In this document: piece after piece, positions 1 to 4,586 of the stretch
Position numbering within the stretch: the stretch's first letter is position 1
Layout of the letters: each line of letters starts with the position of its first letter
Source: Actinomycetota bacterium
Lineage (GTDB): Bacteria; Actinomycetota; Geothermincolia; Geothermincolales; RBG-13-55-18
Direction: 5' to 3'
DNA: 6,613 nucleotides
NCBI GenBank assembly: GCA_028275245.1
Contig: JAPWVA010000070.1
Span: 1 to 6,613, forward strand
The notes under the pieces: model-generated
The model's input: the letters and a program-made list of their open reading frames with translations, nothing else
Database searches by the model: none
What the model was told of the DNA's origin: nothing
Made by a program: the position numbers and the translations under genes

Positions 1-496
1 GGACTTCATGAACATGCTGGAACGGGAGAGGCTGGAATCCAAAAAGATCTCCAAGACTGACGCTGTGGTCTCACAGCTCTCCCACGGCATCGCCAAGGAC
101 GACGTGCACATCGGCCCCAGCGACTACGTGGCCTGGCTGCAGGACCGCAAGTGGGCCTACATAAGGCTGGAGGGGAGGGAGTTCGGGGACGTGCCCGTGT
201 CCATTGAGTTCAAGCTGGAGGTGTGGGACTCCCCCAATTCTGCGGGCATCGTCATAGACGCCATAAGGTGCTGCAAGCTGGCCATGGACCGGGGGTTGAG
301 CGGGGCCCTCATCGGCCCCTCCGCCTACTTCATGAAATCCCCTCCCATCCAATATTCCGACGAGGTGGCCAGGCAAATGGTGGAGGACTTCATTGCGGGT
401 AAGGAGGGAGGTCTCCTCACCACTGCCGATTTCGGTAACGGCAAGGAACTAGAGGGAGCTCCCGCCTCGCCCAGCCCGAGGTGGAAGGAGGAATGA
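1..496 (+). CDS. ino1: myo-inositol-1-phosphate synthase, C-terminal part (5' end outside window)
   Basis: Makes 1L-myo-inositol 1-phosphate from glucose 6-phosphate by an NAD-dependent oxidation, aldol cyclisation and reduction in the cytoplasm; it is the entry step to inositol phospholipids and inositol-based solutes or thiols. The frame is open from the left edge, and the two codons before the first ATG (position 8) read Asp-Phe, so that ATG is internal. Recognisable family blocks are NMLERERLESKKISKT (about 11-58), whose SKKISK lysines match the conserved active-site lysine segment, then IGPSDYV (about 110-130), EVWDSPNSAGIVIDAIRC (about 218-274) and LIGPSAYFMKSPP (about 308-346) with a further conserved lysine. 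The sequence resembles the shorter bacterial/archaeal enzymes rather than the long eukaryotic form. The last ~30 residues after the family core (GKEGG onward) are Pro/Ser/Glu-rich and not conserved-looking. No clear intrinsic terminator follows the TGA. The family call is very safe; only the missing N-terminal Rossmann part cannot be checked. Confidence 0.95.
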   Translation, partial: DFMNMLERERLESKKISKTDAVVSQLSHGIAKDDVHIGPSDYVAWLQDRKWAYIRLEGREFGDVPVSIEFKLEVWDSPNSAGIVIDAIRCCKLAMDRGLSGALIGPSAYFMKSPPIQYSDEVARQMVEDFIAGKEGGLLTTADFGNGKELEGAPASPSPRWKEE

Positions 497-678
497 GCCT
501 TCGCGGGGTAGCCCTGGGGATCGCCGCGAGGAAGCCGTTTACACCACGTGCCGCCGACGGTTTCTTGGGCTACTTTGATCCCCTCAGGGTTTCCCGGTCT
601 TGGCCACTGTTCAAGGGGCATGGGGGTTGGGAGCCCGTGACCCGCTGGGAATCGTCTGGCTCCCCGGGCGACCGGGAA

Positions 679-720
679 CGGGTTCGGGGGTTACATAGTC
701 CGGGTTCGGGAGGTTATATA
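679..720. repeat. two-copy direct repeat, 22-bp period, over the putative promoter
   Basis: CGGGTTCGGG occurs at 679-688 and again at 701-710. Both copies continue with a similar tail (GGTTACATA at 689-697; AGGTTATATA at 711-720), so about 19-20 bases are repeated with one indel and few changes. The start-to-start distance of 22 bp is close to two DNA helical turns, so a protein bound to each copy would sit on the same face. The copies overlap the putative -35 and -10 elements. The role as a regulator site is inferred. Confidence 0.5.
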
Positions 721-722
721 AT
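691..722 (+). promoter_or_regulatory. putative sigma-70-type promoter for the 842-1135 gene
   Basis: TTACAT at 691-696 and TTATAT at 714-719 are separated by 17 bp. A perfect TATAAT also lies at 717-722, but that gives a 20-bp spacer from the same -35. This is an AT-rich island in otherwise GC-rich DNA. It would leave a 5' leader of roughly 110 nt before the ATG at 842. The elements are read directly; promoter activity is inferred. Confidence 0.4.
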
Positions 723-830
723 CCATTAATACTTTCGAGTTATTTCCTCCCATCCCGGGGGGGAATAAAATTGTCGCCGCCAGGGTGTAGAATGCCGGCA
801 TGAAGTGGGGGTGCCGAGCGGGGGAACGCT

Positions 831-837
831 GAGGTGA
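831..837 (+). promoter_or_regulatory. ribosome binding site deciding the start at 842
   Basis: GAGGTGA is fully complementary to the 16S rRNA 3' tail and ends 4 nt before ATG 842 (10 nt before a second in-frame ATG at 848). Either ATG could be used; 842 is preferred as the first. The site also argues that this plus-strand frame, not the overlapping minus-strand frame, is the real gene. Confidence 0.75.
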
Positions 838-841
838 GACC

Positions 842-1135
842 ATGGAGATGCCGTGGTTCGTTTCGGAGAGGGCCGAATGCCCGGTACAGGTGAAGTGTTA
901 CTCTGGGTTCCGCTACAATGAACGTCCCTGTTCCTTCTACCACGAGGACCGCGAGCTCAAGGTAATGGACATCGAGGGAAGCTGGTTCGTGGAAGACCAG
1001 GAAGGAAGGGAGAGGCGGGCCTGTTTCCGGGTCAGGGCCGATGACGGGCACTTGTACTTGCTGAGCTGCGACGAAGGACGGGAGGACTGGATACTGCACC
1101 GCATCTGGAAATTCCATCCTTACGTAACCGGATGA
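842..1135 (+). CDS. small uncharacterised protein, 97 aa
   Basis: I cannot assign a function. The product is soluble and mixed-charge, with no signal peptide or membrane segment. After a short N-terminus it has the pattern F-R-Y-N-E-R-P-x-x-F (residues 23-32), then ELKVMDIEGSWFV (38-50) and a block of alternating hydrophobic and charged residues, ACFRVRADDGHLYLLSCDE (60-78), ending in Trp-rich EDWILHRIWKF. This looks like a small all-beta fold. The layout 'R-P-x-x-F-x6-L-x-V-x6-W' recalls the short actinobacterial DUF6504-type proteins; that is a resemblance from memory, not a search. Five cysteines (13, 19, 30, 61, 75) are many for 97 residues but do not form a CxxC metal pair. It has its own promoter-like element and ribosome site, and probably forms a single-gene unit. 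Confidence 0.75.
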   Translation: MEMPWFVSERAECPVQVKCYSGFRYNERPCSFYHEDRELKVMDIEGSWFVEDQEGRERRACFRVRADDGHLYLLSCDEGREDWILHRIWKFHPYVTG

Positions 1136-1319
1136 TCGGGGGATGGGCCTCCGCCTCTTTTCCAGCAAGTTAAACTGGGTTTAAACACCCGTTGCTCCTT
1201 ATCATGTCAGAGTGAAAATCGCGCCCATAAAGGAAATAGCCGTGACCGTCTACCCTTGACCTTTCACTTTTCATCCCCTTTCCCGCCCGCCCTGACTGGG
1301 TAAAACCGCCCATGGAGGT
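1136..1319. other. intergenic region between convergent genes
   Basis: Separates the 3' ends of the plus-strand 97-aa gene and the minus-strand thioesterase gene, so terminators are expected here. I see no strong intrinsic terminator for either strand. There is a TTAAAC/GTTTAA inverted repeat (1170-1184) enclosed by GCAA/TTGC (1165-1168, 1192-1195), without a T-run. A second weak pair, AGTGAAA (1211-1217) and TTTCACT (1262-1268), is 44 bp apart. Confidence 0.5.
1165..1195. repeat. inverted repeat TTAAAC-TGG-GTTTAA with outer GCAA/TTGC arms
   Basis: The inner arms are TTAAAC (1170-1175) and GTTTAA (1179-1184) with a 3-nt centre; the outer arms are GCAA (1165-1168) and TTGC (1192-1195). It lies about 30 nt after the stop of the 97-aa gene. 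It could be part of a transcript end structure or a protein site, but the lack of a T-tract argues against a standard terminator. Confidence 0.4.
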
Positions 1320-1757
1320 TCAGTCGCCCTTCTCAGACTTCCTTATGAGGAAGGTGGCGGTTGCCAGTGCCAGTTGCCTCCCCTTTCCATCTTGGATCCT
1401 CGCCTCTCCCACCGCCACCGTGCCTCCCCGCTGGACTATCCTAGCCTCTCCCAAAAGGTCCCCCTCGACCGCAGGAGCCAGGTAGTTGATCTTCATCTCC
1501 AGGGTGTATATGGACTCCCTTTCCGGGTCGACCAGGGTGGCCAGCGCCGCCGCCACCGCCGCATCCGCCAGCGAGGCCATGACCCCGCCATGCACCACGC
1601 CCCCCGCGTTGTGTAGCCTACCGTCGGCATGGAGGCGGAAGCGGGAATACCCCTTCCGCAGCTCCTCAAGCTTCATGCCCAGGAAGTCGTAAAAGGTCCC
1701 GGGAGTGGAACGGGACTTCCTGATCCATTCGAACCTCTCCCCAGTGTCCCCTTCCAT
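1320..1757 (-). CDS. PaaI-family hotdog-fold acyl-CoA thioesterase, 145 aa
   Basis: Predicted to hydrolyse an acyl- or aryl-CoA thioester in the cytoplasm; the substrate cannot be told from sequence. Counting from the chosen start, residues 49-58 read HNAGGVVHGG and are followed by VMASLADAAVAAA. This is the classic N-x-x-G-x-x-H-G-G...D signature of PaaI/YbgC-like thioesterases, with Asp65 in the expected catalytic position. The later segments YTLEMKINYLAP (about 84-95) and GEARIQDGKGRQLALATATFLI are the typical central and closing strands. Length fits the ~140-aa single-domain family. The frame is open for 21 more codons to 1820, but ATG at 1757 has GGAGGTG 8 nt upstream and begins the conserved length, so it is chosen. 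It lies 156 bp after the decarboxylase gene on the same strand and may have its own weak promoter. A role in releasing CoA during fatty or aromatic acid metabolism is plausible given the acyl-CoA ligase nearby, but this is inferred. Confidence 0.9.
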   Translation of the reverse strand: MEGDTGERFEWIRKSRSTPGTFYDFLGMKLEELRKGYSRFRLHADGRLHNAGGVVHGGVMASLADAAVAAALATLVDPERESIYTLEMKINYLAPAVEGDLLGEARIVQRGGTVAVGEARIQDGKGRQLALATATFLIRKSEKGD

Positions 1758-1765
1758 CCGTCTCC

Positions 1766-1772
1766 CACCTCC
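1766..1772 (-). promoter_or_regulatory. ribosome binding site of the thioesterase gene
   Basis: Minus-strand GGAGGTG ends 8 nt before ATG 1757. It fixes the start at 1757 rather than at the longer open-frame limit at 1820. Confidence 0.8.
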
Positions 1773-1791
1773 GCTTTTCCAGGCGCGAAGA

Positions 1792-1820
1792 ACGATAATC
1801 CTTCTTTTGCATCGAGCCAA
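1792..1820 (-). promoter_or_regulatory. weak candidate promoter for the thioesterase gene
   Basis: On the minus strand TTGGCT (1820-1815) and TATCGT (1797-1792) are 17 bp apart and sit about 35 bp before the ATG. The -35 is fair and the -10 poor. Read-through from the upstream decarboxylase gene is the alternative. Confidence 0.25.
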
Positions 1821-1851
1821 AACCGCCGGGTGGTCCCAACCATCCGCCCGG
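1817..1851 (-). terminator. weak possible terminator or attenuator after the decarboxylase gene
   Basis: On the minus strand CCGGG (1851-1847) and TGG pair with CCA and CCCGG (1830-1826) around a 6-nt loop, with four unpaired bases in one arm, followed by CGGTTTTGG. The stem is GC-rich but interrupted and the T-run is only four, so this is a suggestion. It would split the decarboxylase and thioesterase into separate units. Confidence 0.25.
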
Positions 1852-1913
1852 GAAAGACTTCGCAGCGATCATTAAACCCGGCCCCGCGCCCACCCTGGCC
1901 ACGCCCAGGCTGC

Positions 1914-2861
1914 TTACCGCTTCAAGCCCAATCCCAACTGCTCCCGGAACCAGGGAACAGTCTTCCTAAGGCCCTCCCGGAGGGGCGTGGAAGGCTCCCA
2001 GCCCAGAAGCTCCCGGGCCTTCCTGATATCCGGCTTCCGGCGTCTGGGGTCGTCCTGGGGAAGCGGCTGGAAAACGAGCTCGCACTCCAACCCCAGCTCC
2101 TCCATGACCGTGCGGGCAAGGTCCAGCACCGATATCTCTTCCTCGTTACCCAGGTTCAAGACCTCCCCCACCGCCTTGTCTTCCCAAAGGGCCCGGTATA
2201 ACCCCTCCACCATGTCGTCGATGTAACAGAAGCTTCGGGTCTGGGTGCCGTCCCCGTATATGGTGAGGGGCTTTCCCTCCATGGCCTGGCGCAAGAAATT
2301 GGGGATCACCCTCCCGTCCTCCAGCCTCATGCGGGGACCGTAGGTGTTGAAGATGCGCACGATCACGATGGGAAGGCCGTAGAGCCTCCGATAGGTGGCC
2401 ACCATGGCCTCGGCGAACCGCTTGGACTCGTCATAACACGCCCGGGGGCCCACCGGGTTCACGTTGCCGTTATAATCCTCCCGCTGGGGGACCACCTGGG
2501 GATCTCCGTAAACCTCCGAGGTGGAGGCCAACAAGTACCGGGCCCCCTTCTTCCTTGCCAGTTCCAGGGTGCGATAAGTGCCCAGGGAATTGGCCAACAT
2601 GGTCTCCACCGAGAGCCTGCCATAATCCACGGGGCTGGCCGGGCTGGCCAAGTGGGCCACCGCGTCCACCTCCAGGTTTACCTCCTCGCAGACGTCGGCG
2701 AGGATGAAATGAAAGGATGAATGGTCCCTGATTCTTTCCAGGTTCTCGGCTTTACCCGTGCACAGGTTGTCCAAGCAATAAACGGTATGCCCTTCCGACA
2801 ACAGCCTCTCACAAAGGTGCGAGCCGATGAACCCGGCTCCACCCGTAACCAGTACCTTCAA
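1914..2861 (-). CDS. UDP-glucuronate decarboxylase (UDP-xylose synthase family), 315 aa
   Basis: Extended short-chain dehydrogenase/reductase that oxidises UDP-glucuronate at C4 with bound NAD, loses CO2 and re-reduces to UDP-xylose, a donor for cell-surface polysaccharides. Counting from the TTG start: VTGGAGFIGSHL, the NAD-binding glycine motif, is at 6-17; CLDNLCTGKAENL at 29-41; HLASPASP, a hallmark of this subfamily, at 70-77; LASTSEVYGDP at 111-121; the catalytic Tyr143-x-x-x-Lys147 in CYDESKR; RIFNTYGPRM at 169-178; YGDGTQTRSFCYIDD at 202-216. Glu116 and Arg209 occupy places linked to decarboxylation in the ArnA/UXS group. The frame continues to a GTG at 2903 that overlaps the previous stop, but TTG 2861 has GGAGGT 6 nt upstream and starts directly at KVLVTGG as relatives do, so it is chosen (the longer form is 329 aa). 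No UDP-glucose dehydrogenase lies in the window to supply the substrate. A different NDP-sugar epimerase is possible but less likely given these motifs. Confidence 0.9.
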   Translation of the reverse strand: MKVLVTGGAGFIGSHLCERLLSEGHTVYCLDNLCTGKAENLERIRDHSSFHFILADVCEEVNLEVDAVAHLASPASPVDYGRLSVETMLANSLGTYRTLELARKKGARYLLASTSEVYGDPQVVPQREDYNGNVNPVGPRACYDESKRFAEAMVATYRRLYGLPIVIVRIFNTYGPRMRLEDGRVIPNFLRQAMEGKPLTIYGDGTQTRSFCYIDDMVEGLYRALWEDKAVGEVLNLGNEEEISVLDLARTVMEELGLECELVFQPLPQDDPRRRKPDIRKARELLGWEPSTPLREGLRKTVPWFREQLGLGLKR

Positions 2862-2867
2862 CTCACT

Positions 2868-2873
2868 ACCTCC
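2868..2873 (-). promoter_or_regulatory. ribosome binding site selecting the TTG start of the decarboxylase
   Basis: Minus-strand GGAGGT ends 6 nt before TTG 2861. The longer alternative, GTG 2903, shares bases with the upstream TGA (GTGA overlap) and has only a weak GGA upstream. The good site with ideal spacing favours the rare TTG start. Confidence 0.75.
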
Positions 2874-2899
2874 ATCTTCCCGCCGCTTTAGATGCCTTT

Positions 2900-3985
2900 T
2901 CACCGTCCACTCGCCGAACGGGAGCGAGAGGCGGCACCCGCGGCCATTCCCCCCTCCCCCAGGAAGAGCTCGGCCCCGGCGGAGCGCAGACGGGGAATGA
3001 TCTCACTCCATCCAGCGACATCCTCCAGTAAGTATACCCCGGGAGCCACCTTTCCCGCCGTCACCAGGTCCAAGGCGCAGGAAAGGGCCGCGGCGCTTAG
3101 CAGGTAGTAATCGCCCCTCACCCCGGTTGCCTCCTCCCAGGGGACCCCTTCCCTCGCTCCCCTGACCCAAGCGGCGACCACCGCTTGCGGTCCCACCCTC
3201 CTTTCCCGCCACAGCCACAGGGTGGCCGCCTCCGCAAGCCACCTGTAAAAGGGGTGTGACTCCCTCCGGGCCCAGGCCAAGGTATAAAAGACCGGGAAAC
3301 CCGCAGGCTCGGTGAAGGCCACCCAGGCCCGAGCAGGGACACCCAGCCTTTCCGCCAGGCGCGATGCCTCCGGATGCCTCAAGGGAAAGGCCGGCCTCTC
3401 CTCCCCCCCAGGGGGGAAGGGGAACCGGAGGGCAGCCGGGCCCTTTCCACCCACCTCGATGCCCCGCGCCAGCTGGTCCACCAAGCCCTTCCCGTATTCC
3501 CCCCTTCCCAGGCGAATGAAGATTCCCACCTCCCGGAGGGAAGTGAATCTCCGGGCGAGAGCCGAGGCCATCAAGCCGGTTAGTCCAGGGGAGACGCCAG
3601 CCCCGTAAACCAGGGGCACTCCCTTGGCCTTTGCCCTCCCCTCCAACAGCCTGACCCGTTTCCATCCCTCCTCCCCTTCCCCAGGGGAAAGGTAGGGCTT
3701 ACCCGCCTCCAGGGCCGCTTCCATCACCCTCTCCTCCCCTCCGCCCACGGGGCCCGCGCAGTTGACCACAAGGTCCGCCTCCCCCATCCGCCGGCGTAGG
3801 CATTCGCCGTCCTCCAGGTCCAGGAAACGGAACGAGAGGGGCAGGGAGGGGAAATCCATAGCCATACGGCAAAGGTGCTCTCCTTCCCTGTCACAGAGGA
3901 CAATCCGGTCCCACCTCCCCATCCGCAGGAAAAGGAGGAGCCGCGCCGCAGTTTTGCCCGCCCCACCCAGGAGAAGCAAGTTCAA
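2900..3985 (-). CDS. saccharopine-dehydrogenase-like NAD(P)-binding oxidoreductase, 361 aa
   Basis: Belongs to the broad saccharopine dehydrogenase NADP-binding superfamily; the substrate is not evident. The N-terminal Rossmann fold begins at residue 1 (NLLLLGGAGKTAARLLL). The usual third glycine of GxGxxG is Ala here. An acidic residue ends strand 2 (Asp32 in VLCDREGEHL), and ADLVVNCAGPVGGG (70-83) is the family's strand 4/turn motif, followed by VMEAALEAGKPYLSPGEGEEG (87-107), where relatives usually read 'YLD..GE'. VYGAGVSPGLTGLMASALARRF (126-147) continues the family pattern. The C-terminal half carries the substrate region and ends TAGKVAPGVYLLEDVAG (309-325) plus a Ser/Arg/Ala-rich tail of about 15 residues. 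The start is TTG, preceded by GAGGGGGGAG and 16 nt after the stop of the 67-aa gene; the Rossmann strand starts immediately, so no longer start is needed. It is probably co-transcribed with the small membrane protein and the decarboxylase. True saccharopine dehydrogenase in lysine metabolism is unlikely from this context. Confidence 0.8.
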   Translation of the reverse strand: MNLLLLGGAGKTAARLLLFLRMGRWDRIVLCDREGEHLCRMAMDFPSLPLSFRFLDLEDGECLRRRMGEADLVVNCAGPVGGGEERVMEAALEAGKPYLSPGEGEEGWKRVRLLEGRAKAKGVPLVYGAGVSPGLTGLMASALARRFTSLREVGIFIRLGRGEYGKGLVDQLARGIEVGGKGPAALRFPFPPGGEERPAFPLRHPEASRLAERLGVPARAWVAFTEPAGFPVFYTLAWARRESHPFYRWLAEAATLWLWRERRVGPQAVVAAWVRGAREGVPWEEATGVRGDYYLLSAAALSCALDLVTAGKVAPGVYLLEDVAGWSEIIPRLRSAGAELFLGEGGMAAGAASRSRSASGR

Positions 3986-4001
3986 CCCTCTCCCCCCTCG
4001 G

Positions 4002-4205
4002 TTACCGGGTCCGCTCGGGCCCAGCGAGTAGCTCTTCCCAGGCCGCCGGACGCCAGGAAAGGGAAAGGGTGCCTTCCCTTATACCTTCCCTCGTCCTGTC
4101 CGCCAACAGGAATAACAGGAGGATGGTGGAAGCGACGAAGGCCAGGGCGCCCCAGGCCTTGCGCCGAGGTCTCCGAACGGCCAATCGCTTGCGTTCTCTC
4201 CTCAT
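4002..4205 (-). CDS. small single-pass membrane protein, 67 aa, unknown function
   Basis: Not recognised. The N-terminal 16 residues are very Arg/Lys-rich (MRRERKRLAVRRPRRK). One hydrophobic helix follows at about 17-35 (AWGALAFVASTILLLFLLA), then a short polar tail of ~32 residues with Trp51 and Trp56. By the positive-inside rule the N-terminus should be cytoplasmic and the tail outside. The helix is a plausible membrane anchor; there is no lipobox cysteine and no clear peptidase site. Support for expression is good: ATG 4205 has GGAGGA 9 nt upstream, an AT-rich promoter-like patch lies about 50 bp before it, and its stop is 16 nt before the oxidoreductase start. It is probably the first gene of that operon. 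A longer minus-strand frame in another phase (to 4251) overlaps it but lacks a ribosome site and is treated as a shadow. Confidence 0.65.
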   Translation of the reverse strand: MRRERKRLAVRRPRRKAWGALAFVASTILLLFLLADRTREGIREGTLSLSWRPAAWEELLAGPERTR

Positions 4206-4214
4206 CCCCGGCTA

Positions 4215-4220
4215 TCCTCC
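4215..4220 (-). promoter_or_regulatory. ribosome binding site of the 67-aa membrane protein gene
   Basis: Minus-strand GGAGGA (inside GGGAGGAT) ends 9 nt before ATG 4205. It is the main evidence that this short frame is translated. Confidence 0.7.
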
Positions 4221-4250
4221 CACCATGGCCATGACCAGCTCCGGGCTCCA

Positions 4251-4290
4251 TTAATTATCGCATATATTGCATATCCTGGTTTTCCGGGAT
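4251..4290 (-). promoter_or_regulatory. AT-rich putative promoter/operator region of the minus-strand operon
   Basis: An abrupt AT-rich patch (4251-4274) holds a minus-strand GATAAT (4259-4254), suitable as a -10 about 50 bp before the ATG, but no good -35 is visible 16-18 bp upstream of it. GCATAT occurs twice, 9 bp apart (4260-4265 and 4269-4274). Just beyond lies an inverted repeat, ATCCTGG (4273-4279) with CCGGGAT (4284-4290) around TTTT, one position being a G-T pair. The repeats could be a regulator site or an RNA hairpin; the promoter call rests mainly on position and base composition. Confidence 0.35.
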
Positions 4291-4534
4291 GTTCATTCCC
4301 CCGTCGGCCGCCGTCCCGGGTTGAAATCCGTGAACCTGCGGGGATGGCAGCCAGGCGCTCCCTCGGGGCGGCCTTAAAGCCTCACGCAACAACCCTGATT
4401 CTCTCGAAAACCGGTGGCGGCATGACTTGCCCGAGGGACTTCTTCTGAGGGGAACAAGCCACCCCTCCCCTGGCGTGCCTCGGTCCTAGCGCGAATACGG
4501 CCCTAGGCCCCCTCCCCGTCCCGGCGCCTCCGGT
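4291..4534. other. intergenic region without a supported gene
   Basis: Non-coding by all visible signs: no open frame has both a ribosome site and a recognisable product. It contains a hairpin GAGGGG/CCCCTC (4447-4452, 4462-4467; 9-nt loop) and a CCTAG/CTAGG pair near 4485-4506. Neither is followed by a T-run and I do not recognise a riboswitch or small RNA family. Confidence 0.5.
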
Positions 4535-4570
4535 CAAAAACGAGAAAGGGGGGAGCCTGTGCTCCCCCCT
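4535..4570 (-). terminator. strong intrinsic terminator of the acyl-CoA ligase gene
   Basis: A perfect 10-bp stem AGGGGGGAGC (4547-4556) / GCTCCCCCCT (4561-4570) encloses a 4-nt loop. On the minus strand it is followed by the T-rich tract TTTCTCGTTTTTG (4546-4534). It starts 16 nt after the ligase stop. On the plus strand the sequence after the stem lacks a T-run, so it acts one way only. Confidence 0.92.
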
Positions 4571-4586
4571 CTGGCAATGCGGCTCT

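Larger units (their letters stand above)
497..841. other. intergenic region, 345 bp, no supported gene
   Basis: Lies between the inositol phosphate synthase stop and the small plus-strand gene. It holds a short CCCGG/CCGGG hairpin with a GCGA tetraloop (663-676), a 22-bp-period direct repeat (679-720), a promoter-like element (691-719), and the ribosome site of the next gene (831-837). An open frame at 481-729 (internal ATG at 493) gives a Gly/Arg/Pro-rich peptide with no recognisable fold. Its only purine-rich ribosome-like stretch abuts the ATG with too little spacing, so I do not call it. Confidence 0.6.

Noticed and set aside
679..710. GGTTCGGG motifs resembling a tRNA T-arm
   Set aside because: No matching acceptor, D or anticodon arms are found around either copy.
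481..729. 82-codon plus-strand frame overlapping the end of ino1, with ATG at 493 after GGAAGGAGGA
   Set aside because: The purine run abuts the ATG with about 1 nt spacing. The product is Gly/Pro/Arg-rich with no recognisable fold, and the frame runs through the repeat and promoter-like region.
1131..1160. Possible terminator after the 97-aa gene (GGA...TCC followed by CTCTTTT)
   Set aside because: Only about three base pairs can form before a mismatch, too weak to support.
740..1168. 142-codon minus-strand frame opposite the 97-aa gene
   Set aside because: No ribosome site and Pro-rich shadow composition; the plus-strand frame has an ideal GAGGTGA site and a more protein-like sequence.
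1629..2201. 190-codon plus-strand frame across the thioesterase and decarboxylase genes
   Set aside because: It spans two real genes and their gap on the opposite strand, is Pro-rich and has no ribosome site.
3003..3665. 220-codon minus-strand frame within the oxidoreductase gene
   Set aside because: It is a Gly/Pro-rich alternative phase of the same strand; the oxidoreductase frame has recognisable motifs.
4441..4510. GAGGGG/CCCCTC and CCTAG/CTAGG hairpins considered as a riboswitch or small RNA
   Set aside because: They have short stems, no known conserved core and no T-run, and no downstream plus-strand gene would be controlled.
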